Below are positions 1 through 4,780 of a stretch of 5,260 bases of DNA, one piece after another (position 1 is the first letter of the stretch; every line of letters begins with the position of its first letter). Under the pieces are notes generated by a model. That model saw only the letters and a list, made by a program, of their open reading frames with translations. It made no database searches and was not told the origin of the DNA. Location: assembly GCA_947630345.1 (NCBI GenBank), contig CANRHF010000137.1, forward strand, positions 1-5,260, in the 5' to 3' direction. The position numbers were made by a program, and so were the translations under genes. The stretch is from an uncultured Oscillospiraceae bacterium (GTDB taxonomy: Bacteria > Bacillota > Clostridia > Oscillospirales > Oscillospiraceae).

Positions 1-518
1 GCTTGGCGTTTCATGTGCTGAGCCTTTCCATGGAGGATGCCCAAGCCCTGGCGGACGCCATTCTGTCGGCCAAGGAGGAGATCCACACCTGTCCTGTGTG
101 TCAAAATCTGACGGATCGGGAGATCTGCCCCATCTGTGACGACGATACCCGGGACCACGGCACCATTTGCGTGGTAGCGGAGCCCCGGGATGTGATTGCT
201 ATGGAGCGGGCCCGGGAGTACGACGGGGTCTACCACGTCCTCCACGGAGTGATCTCGCCGCTGAACCATGTGACCCAGGAGGATATCCGGATCAAGGAGC
301 TGCTAAGCCGGGTGGCGTCCGGCGGGGTGCGGGAGGTCATCATGGCCACCAACCCGGATACCGAGGGGGAGGCCACCGCCATGTACATCTCCCGGCTGCT
401 CCGGCCCCTGGAGGTCAAGGTCACCCGTCTGGCCTACGGCGTACCCGCCGGAAGCCAGCTGGAATACGCCGACGATGTGACCCTTTCCCGGGCCCTGGAG
501 GGCCGTCAGGAAATCTGA
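1..518 (+). CDS. recR: Recombination mediator protein RecR, 3' part (5' end outside window)
   Basis: RecR works with RecO (and RecF) to load RecA on gapped single-stranded DNA during recombinational repair; it acts in the cytoplasm on DNA. The reading frame is open to the left edge; the first full codon is TTG at base 3, read here as an internal Leu of the RecR 'RLAFHVL' region and not as a start. Visible protein is 171 aa. It has a four-cysteine zinc finger (C30, C33, C42, C45, spacing C-x2-C-x8-C-x2-C), then a Toprim domain from about residue 54 to 150 with the conserved Glu in 'VVAEPRD' and the acidic 'TNPDTEGEATA' motif. The C-terminus ends in a normal 'ALEGRQEI' tail. RecR is normally close to 200 aa, so about 27 N-terminal residues, including most of the helix-hairpin-helix, lie upstream. 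recR usually sits behind dnaX and ybaB; that part is not visible. Nothing looks broken in the visible part. Confidence 0.96.
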   Translation, partial: LAFHVLSLSMEDAQALADAILSAKEEIHTCPVCQNLTDREICPICDDDTRDHGTICVVAEPRDVIAMERAREYDGVYHVLHGVISPLNHVTQEDIRIKELLSRVASGGVREVIMATNPDTEGEATAMYISRLLRPLEVKVTRLAYGVPAGSQLEYADDVTLSRALEGRQEI

Positions 519-524
519 ATAGAC

Positions 525-554
525 CAGCGCCTCCCGGCTGTCCGGGGGACGCTG
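525..554 (+). other. Intergenic hairpin after recR
   Basis: Bases 525-529 (CAGCG) pair with 550-554 (CGCTG), then after a C-A mismatch 531-537 pair with 542-548 (one G-U), closing a CTGT loop. The hairpin is strong but is followed by AAGCTTTACC and not by a run of T. It is therefore at best a weak intrinsic terminator for recR, and may instead be an mRNA-processing or stability element between recR and the next gene. No convincing promoter was seen in the 63-base gap, so readthrough from recR may drive the next gene. Confidence 0.45.
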
Positions 555-570
555 AAGCTTTACCACCTTT

Positions 571-578
571 AGGAGAAG
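571..578 (+). promoter_or_regulatory. Ribosome binding site of the BMP-domain gene
   Basis: AGGAGAAG lies six bases (counted from AGGAG) before the ATG at 582. This supports that ATG as the start over the later in-frame Met codons. Confidence 0.7.
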
Positions 579-581
579 TCT

Positions 582-2531
582 ATGTATCTGGAAAATGTGA
601 AAGACGAGTATCTGGCCGCCCTGCGCCTGGGCCAGAAGGAATTTCGGGAGCTGACCGCTGCGGGTCTGGACCCTTATCCCAAGGTGCTGGACGCCATTCT
701 TCCGGAGGGCCAGCTGACCGTCCAGGATCTGCCGGCCCAGGACATTCCGGTGGACCGGATCGTGGGCGTGAAGACCGCCGGGCGGATCTCCGCCTTCAGC
801 GCCGGATTTTACCCTCTGCTGGACCCGGACAGCGAGTTTGCCGGGAAGTGGATGAGCCTGTGCAAGGCCCAGATGAGCGACGAAGGGATCCGGGACCCTA
901 TCTTGTGTTATGAGTACTTAGGAGATTTTTACGTCCAGGAGGGGAACAAGCGCCTCAGCGTTCTCAAATCCTCCGGCGCGGTCAAAATTTCCAGCACCGT
1001 CCGCCGGATGCTGCCCAGGAGCTTCGACACCCCCCAGCTCAAGGCCTACCAGGAATTTCTGGAATTTTACAAGGATTCCAAGCTCTATGATTTCCAGTTC
1101 CGCCGGCCGGGGGACTATGCCAAGCTCCTGTCCTTCCTGGGGAAGGCCCCCGGCGAGCCCTGGCAGCCTGAGGAACGGCGGAATGTGTCGGCCTATTTCC
1201 ACTATTTCCGGGAGGCTTTCGACGCTCTGGGCGGCGGCAAGAACGGTGCCAGGCCGGAGGAGGCGCTGCTTCTCTGGCTCCAGATCTATCCCTTTAAGGA
1301 CCTGGGTCAGATGACCGGTAAGGAGCTGAAAAAGACCCTCTCCGGCCTCTGGCCCGACGTGGTGGCCGGGGCGGAGGAGAATCCCGTGAAGGTCCGCACC
1401 GACGCCCCCGCTGGTGGCAGCAAGAGCCTGCTGGGGAAGCTGATCACGGGAGAGCACTTGAATGTTGCCTTCGTCCACCAGCGGGACCCGGTGACCAGCA
1501 CCTGGACCCGGGGACACGACCGGGGCCGGGCCTACTTGGAGGAGACGTTAAAGGAGAAGGTCACGGTCCGCAGCTATTTTTATGCCGACTCGCCGGAGCA
1601 GGCGGAAGCGCTGCTGGACCAGGCCGTCAGCGAGGGAGCCGAGGTGGTATTCACTACCACGCCCCAGCTGCTCCGGCCCACTCTAAAAGCCGCCGTGAAA
1701 TATCCGAAGATCCACTTTCTGAACTGCTCGGCGGATTCGCCCCTTTCCAGTGTCCGCAGCTATTACTGCCGGATCTTCGAGGGGAAGTTTATCACCGGCG
1801 CCATCGCCGGAGCCCTGGCGGGGAACGATCTGGTAGGCTATGTGGGCTCCTATCCCATTCTGGGGGTGCCCGCCTCCATCAACGCCTTTGCCCTGGGGGC
1901 CCAGATGACCAATCCCCGGGCAAAGATCATTCTGGAATGGTCCTGCCTGCCCGGGGACGCCACCGCCCGGCTCCTGGAGCGGGGGGTGCGGGTGATCTCC
2001 AACCGGGACATTCCCGTGAAGGACCAGCAGTACCTGGAATACGGCCAGTACGGCACCTTCATGGCAGAGGCCGGCGGCGCCCTGGTGCCCCTTGCCTCTC
2101 CCTGCTGGCTCTGGGGGAAGCTGTATGAGAACGTGGTGCGCAGCATCCTGGCGGGAACCTGGCCCCAGAAGAAGGGCGCCCCCGAGGCCCTGAACTACTG
2201 GTGGGGCATGGACAGCGGCGTGATCGACGTGGAGCTGACGGACCGGGTGCCGGAGAGCCTGCGGGCCCTGGCCCGGCTGCTGGCAAAGGACATGCGGGAT
2301 GGCCGATTGGACCCCTTCCGCCGCCAGGTAAAGGCGCAGGACGGCACGATAAAAAACAGCGGGGAGACCGGCTTCCTTCCGGAGGATCTGCTGCACATGG
2401 ACTGGCTGTGTGAGAACGTGGAGGGCGTTATCCCGGAATTTGACCAGGTGCTGCCGGTTTCCCAGGCCCTGGTGCGGGAGCTGGGCCTCCATCGGGAGCA
2501 GATCCCCTTTAAAAAGGAGGGACCGGCATGA
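582..2531 (+). CDS. ParB-like / BMP (PnrA-type) substrate-binding fusion protein, predicted cytoplasmic
   Basis: A 649-aa protein that would probably be auto-named 'BMP family ABC transporter substrate-binding protein'. Residues about 55-141 resemble a ParB/sulfiredoxin-like domain: 'IPVDRIVG' at 55-62, then 'DPILCYEYLGDFYVQEGNKRLSV', where EGNKR (120-124) corresponds to the nucleotide-contacting GxxR box of ParB-type folds. Residues about 155-290 are charged and aromatic and I cannot assign them. Residues about 293-585 match the BMP/PnrA/Med fold: 'VAFVHQRDPVTSTWTRGHDRGRAYLEE', 'EVVFTTTPQLLRPTLKAAVKYPKIHF', 'RIFEGKFITGAIAGAL', 'GYVGSYPILGVPASINAFALGAQ', 'NPRAKI'. Known BMP proteins are mostly exported lipoproteins that bind purine nucleosides. 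This one starts MYLENVKDEYLAAL, with no hydrophobic signal segment and no lipobox cysteine, and no permease or ATPase gene is adjacent. It is therefore more likely an intracellular sensor or regulator than a transport component (inference). Its stop overlaps the start of the phosphoesterase gene. Confidence 0.85.
   Translation: MYLENVKDEYLAALRLGQKEFRELTAAGLDPYPKVLDAILPEGQLTVQDLPAQDIPVDRIVGVKTAGRISAFSAGFYPLLDPDSEFAGKWMSLCKAQMSDEGIRDPILCYEYLGDFYVQEGNKRLSVLKSSGAVKISSTVRRMLPRSFDTPQLKAYQEFLEFYKDSKLYDFQFRRPGDYAKLLSFLGKAPGEPWQPEERRNVSAYFHYFREAFDALGGGKNGARPEEALLLWLQIYPFKDLGQMTGKELKKTLSGLWPDVVAGAEENPVKVRTDAPAGGSKSLLGKLITGEHLNVAFVHQRDPVTSTWTRGHDRGRAYLEETLKEKVTVRSYFYADSPEQAEALLDQAVSEGAEVVFTTTPQLLRPTLKAAVKYPKIHFLNCSADSPLSSVRSYYCRIFEGKFITGAIAGALAGNDLVGYVGSYPILGVPASINAFALGAQMTNPRAKIILEWSCLPGDATARLLERGVRVISNRDIPVKDQQYLEYGQYGTFMAEAGGALVPLASPCWLWGKLYENVVRSILAGTWPQKKGAPEALNYWWGMDSGVIDVELTDRVPESLRALARLLAKDMRDGRLDPFRRQVKAQDGTIKNSGETGFLPEDLLHMDWLCENVEGVIPEFDQVLPVSQALVRELGLHREQIPFKKEGPA
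2514..2520 (+). promoter_or_regulatory. Ribosome binding site of the phosphoesterase gene, inside the preceding gene
   Basis: A perfect AAGGAGG lies seven bases before the ATG at 2528, within the last codons of the BMP-domain gene. With the ATGA overlap at 2528-2531 it points to translational coupling and fixes the start. Confidence 0.8.
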
Positions 2532-3190
2532 AAATTTTGGCGGTTTCCGATGAGGAGAGTCCGGCGCTCTGGGATTTCTATGTCCCCGGACGGCTGAAGG
2601 ACTACGATCTGATCCTTTCCTGCGGGGACTTAAAAGCGGATTACCTGTCCTTTCTGGTGACCATGGCCCGCTGTCCGTTGTTCTACGTCCACGGAAACCA
2701 CGACTTGAGCTACCGCACCGCACCGCCGGAGGGCTGTGACTGCATCGATGGTCAAATCGTCGTGTACAACGGTCTGCGGATCCTGGGCTTGGGTGGGTGC
2801 CTGCGATATCACCCCGGGGAGCAGCAGTATACCGAGGAGCAGATGCGCCGCCGGATCGCCAAGCTCCGGCTGGCGCTCTGGCGCACCGGCGGGGTGGACA
2901 TCGTGGTGACCCACGCCCCGCCCAGGGGACTGGGAGACGCGGAGGACCCGGCCCACAGGGGCTTCACGGCTTTGCGGGAGCTGCTGGACCGGTATCATCC
3001 GCTTTATTTGCTCCATGGTCATGTCCATTTGCGCTATGGTCTGAACATTCCCAGAATCATTGAGTATAACGGCAGCCAGATCGTCAATGTGTCCGAGCGG
3101 TACGTTCTGGAGATACCGGACCGGCCCTTCCCGGAAAAGGACCGGGGCCGCCTAATTTGGAAGACCCGTCCCAAGGAGCGCGGCGATTGA
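2528..3190 (+). CDS. Calcineurin-like metallophosphoesterase
   Basis: A 220-aa cytoplasmic protein with the motif order of two-metal calcineurin-like phosphoesterases: D8 in 'AVSDEES', G33-D34 in 'SCGDL', G56-N57-H58-D59 in 'VHGNHD', H129 in 'VVTHAPP', and G164-H165-V166-H167 in 'LHGHVH'. These residues would hold a dinuclear Mn/Fe-type centre that hydrolyses a phosphomonoester or phosphodiester bond; the substrate cannot be read from the sequence. Motif I is normally D-x-H, but here it is D8-E9-E10, so the usual His ligand is replaced by Glu. My recollection is that a clostridial subfamily beginning 'MKILAVSDEES' shares this, so it is probably a family trait and not damage. The length is normal for single-domain members. 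The ATGA overlap with the upstream sensor-like gene suggests the two products act together. Its stop codon lies inside the -35 box of the next promoter, so the operon ends here. Confidence 0.92.
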   Translation: MKILAVSDEESPALWDFYVPGRLKDYDLILSCGDLKADYLSFLVTMARCPLFYVHGNHDLSYRTAPPEGCDCIDGQIVVYNGLRILGLGGCLRYHPGEQQYTEEQMRRRIAKLRLALWRTGGVDIVVTHAPPRGLGDAEDPAHRGFTALRELLDRYHPLYLLHGHVHLRYGLNIPRIIEYNGSQIVNVSERYVLEIPDRPFPEKDRGRLIWKTRPKERGD

Positions 3191-3215
3191 CATTTGCCGC
3201 CTGATGTGGTAAACT
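3187..3215 (+). promoter_or_regulatory. Sigma-A type promoter with extended -10, for the MATE leader
   Basis: A perfect -35 TTGACA (3187-3192) is followed by a 17-base spacer and TAAACT (3210-3215). TAAACT matches TATAAT at four of six positions and is preceded by TGG (TG at 3207-3208), an extended -10. The -35 box overlaps the TGA stop of the phosphoesterase gene. Transcription would begin near G3222, giving a leader of about 146 bases before the MATE start. Confidence 0.75.
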
Positions 3216-3232
3216 GAACTTGGTCATCGGAG

Positions 3233-3258
3233 GGCGCTGTGAACCGTAATCACGCGCC
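3233..3258 (+). promoter_or_regulatory. Putative anti-terminator / aptamer hairpin in the MATE leader
   Basis: Bases 3233-3237 (GGCGC) pair with 3254-3258 (GCGCC). After a single bulged T3238, 3239-3242 (GTGA) pair with 3250-3253 (TCAC), closing a seven-base ACCGTAA loop. The 3' strand of this hairpin includes 3255-3258, which are also the first four bases of the downstream terminator stem, so the two structures compete. The arrangement fits the sensing part of an attenuator; the ligand is unknown. Confidence 0.55.
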
Positions 3259-3357
3259 GGATAAGATGCCGTTTTTCCTTCCCGCCAGAGAACACGCCGG
3301 CGTACCGGGTGTTGAGAAGGCGGGCAGGGGAGACGGGAGCTTATCCGGCGTTTTTTT
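3255..3357 (+). terminator. Long leader hairpin with U7: attenuator / riboswitch-type terminator before the MATE gene
   Basis: Bases 3255-3286 pair with 3319-3350 in one register: 26 Watson-Crick pairs, 3 G-U pairs and only 3 mismatches (3266/3339, 3268/3337, 3280/3325). The outer 11 pairs (CGCCGGATAAG with CTTATCCGGCG) are perfect. A T7 tract (3351-3357) follows directly. Inside, an AGAG/GAGAA purine loop (3287-3290/3314-3318) leads to a second helix (3291-3295 with 3309-3313) and a CCGG-CGTA-CCGG tip (3297-3308). The MATE ribosome binding site begins at the next base. This looks like an intrinsic terminator that sets how much transcript reaches the transporter gene. A free-standing small RNA ending here is the alternative. 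Confidence 0.75.
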
Positions 3358-3364
3358 GGGAGGA
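3358..3364 (+). promoter_or_regulatory. Ribosome binding site of the MATE gene
   Basis: GGGAGGA sits just before GTG 3368, four bases from GGAGG to the start, so a little tight. It lies immediately after the leader U-tract, so termination at 3351-3357 would remove it from the transcript. It supports GTG 3368 over the in-frame GTG at 3239. Confidence 0.65.
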
Positions 3365-3367
3365 TTT

Positions 3368-4702
3368 GTGAAAAAACATATCGCGCTTAAGGATCATTTT
3401 ACCTATGGAAGGCTCCTTTCCTTTACGCTGCCGTCCATTGCCATGATGATCTTCACCTCGGTATACGGCGTGGTGGACGGCTTTTTCATCTCGAACTTTG
3501 CCGGGAAGACCCCCTTCGCGGCGGTAAACTTCATCATGCCCTATCTGATGATCCTGGGTACCCTTGGCTTTATGTTCGGTTCCGGCGGCAGCGCCCTGGT
3601 GGCGTCCGCCATGGGCATGGGGGATACCAAACGGGCCAACGAGCTGTTTTCCCTGCTTGTGGCTGTGTCCGCCGGGCTTGGTGTGATCGTCGCCCTAGCC
3701 GGTTTGCTTACCCTCCGGTCACTGGCCGCCGCCCTAGGCGCTGAGGGGGAGATGCTGGAGGACTGCGTAGCTTATGGGCGGATCATTGTCCTGGCGGTGC
3801 CTGCCTTCATCCTACAGATGGAGTTTCAAAGCTTTTTCGTCACGGCGGAAAAGCCCGGCCTGGGCCTTGCCGCCACAGTGGCCTCCGGGGTCGCCAATAT
3901 GGTTCTGGACGCCCTGCTGGTGGCGGTTTTTCCCTTTGGCATTCTGGGCGCCGCCTCCGCCACGGCCCTGAGCCAGCTATTGGGGGCTCTGATCCCCCTG
4001 ATCTACTTCTCCCGTCCCAATACCAGCCTGCTCCGGCTTGGAAAGACCCGTTTCGATGCGCGGGCCGTGCTGCGTGCCTGCCTCAACGGCTCCTCGGAGT
4101 TCATGAACAACATCTCCATGAGCCTGGTGGGGATGCTCTACAACGTCCAGCTTCTGCGGTATGCCGGGGAGAACGGGGTGTCCGCTTATGGGGTGCTGAT
4201 GTATGTGAGTATGATCTTCTCCGCTGCCTTTATTGGCTATTCCATGGGCAGTGCCCCGGTGGTCAGCTTTCACTTCGGTGCGCAGGACCGGACGGAGCTG
4301 CGGAGCCTGCTTCAAAAGAGCTTGGTCATCATTGGCCTGTTCTCCCTGGGAATGGTCCTCGCCGCCCAGCTTCTGGCCCGGCCTCTGGCGCTGCTGTATG
4401 TGAGCTATGACCCGGAACTGCTGGAGCTGACCGCCCGGGCCATGGGCATCTACTCCCTGGCCTTTCTGTTCATGGGCTACGCCATTTACGCCTCCGGCTT
4501 TTTCACCGCCCTGAACGACGGCCTGACCTCCGCGCTGATCTCCTTTCTGCGGACGCTGGTATTTCAGGCCGCGGCGGTCCTGATCCTGCCGCTTCTTTTT
4601 AAAGTGGACGGAATCTGGTGGTCCCTGGTGGCGGCGGAGGGGATGGCCGTGGCCATGTCCGGCGCGTTCCTCCTGGGAAAACGATCCCGGTACGGTTATT
4701 AG
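3368..4702 (+). CDS. MATE family multidrug/cation efflux transporter (MepA/NorM-like)
   Basis: A 444-aa integral membrane protein, predicted to export cationic or other small toxic compounds using a Na+ or H+ gradient. The start is GTG 3368, giving 'VKKHIALKDHFTYGRLLSFTLPSIAMMIF', which resembles other clostridial MATE N-termini; extending to GTG 3239 would add 43 Gly/Arg/Pro-rich residues encoded by the leader hairpin. The family pattern is clear: 'YGVVDGFFISNFAGKTPFAAVNFIMP' in the first membrane pair, 'GSGGSALVASAMGMGDTKRANELF', and a second half beginning near 'LNGSSEFMNNISMSLVGMLYNVQLL' with 'YSMGSAPVVSFHFGAQDRTELRSLL'. About twelve hydrophobic segments are visible and the length is normal (about 440-460 aa). 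It has its own promoter and a terminator-containing leader, so expression is probably induced by a signal, perhaps the exported compound. It is not co-transcribed with the gene after it, which is convergent. Confidence 0.95.
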   Translation: MKKHIALKDHFTYGRLLSFTLPSIAMMIFTSVYGVVDGFFISNFAGKTPFAAVNFIMPYLMILGTLGFMFGSGGSALVASAMGMGDTKRANELFSLLVAVSAGLGVIVALAGLLTLRSLAAALGAEGEMLEDCVAYGRIIVLAVPAFILQMEFQSFFVTAEKPGLGLAATVASGVANMVLDALLVAVFPFGILGAASATALSQLLGALIPLIYFSRPNTSLLRLGKTRFDARAVLRACLNGSSEFMNNISMSLVGMLYNVQLLRYAGENGVSAYGVLMYVSMIFSAAFIGYSMGSAPVVSFHFGAQDRTELRSLLQKSLVIIGLFSLGMVLAAQLLARPLALLYVSYDPELLELTARAMGIYSLAFLFMGYAIYASGFFTALNDGLTSALISFLRTLVFQAAAVLILPLLFKVDGIWWSLVAAEGMAVAMSGAFLLGKRSRYGY

Positions 4703-4710
4703 CGGAAGGT

Positions 4711-4733
4711 TTTTCCCGATCGGAAAAGATTTT
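4711..4733 (+). terminator. Weak hairpin with T-run after the MATE gene
   Basis: TTTTCC (4711-4716) pairs with GGAAAA (4722-4727), enclosing a CGATC loop and followed by GATTTT (4728-4733). The stem is mostly A-T and short. It may be a weak first terminator, or part of a bidirectional termination region. Confidence 0.3.
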
Positions 4734-4766
4734 GTCCCCGGCTGAAAGCAGCCGGGGACGGCTTTT
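4734..4766. terminator. Intrinsic terminator between convergent MATE and catalase genes
   Basis: GTCCCCGGCT (4734-4743) pairs perfectly with AGCCGGGGAC (4750-4759) around a GAAAGC loop, followed by GGCTTTTG on the + strand. On the - strand the same stem is followed by AAAATCTTTTCC. The ten-pair G-C-rich stem lies 31 bases past the MATE stop and 14 bases past the catalase stop, so it probably serves both; the + strand has the better-placed T-run. Confidence 0.8.
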
Positions 4767-4780
4767 GTCGATTAGATCAG

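Noticed and set aside
167..913. 248-codon plus-strand open frame spanning the end of recR and the next gene
   Set aside because: Its translation is Gly/Pro/Arg-rich and low in complexity, and it overlaps two well-supported genes in another frame.
1683..2723. 346-codon open frame on the minus strand
   Set aside because: It lies opposite the BMP-domain gene and the start of the phosphoesterase gene. Its translation is rich in Pro/Gly/Arg/His with no recognisable family. The plus-strand proteins have clear homology, so this is a GC-rich shadow.
3255..3350. Long inverted repeat as a miniature transposable element
   Set aside because: No target-site duplication flanks the arms, the repeat is directly followed by a U-tract and the MATE ribosome binding site, and it is downstream of a promoter; a terminator/attenuator explains it better.
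3239..3367. 43-residue N-terminal extension of the MATE protein
   Set aside because: The residues are Gly/Arg/Pro-rich, encoded by the leader hairpin, and unlike MATE N-termini; GTG 3368 with GGGAGGA in front gives a normal family start.
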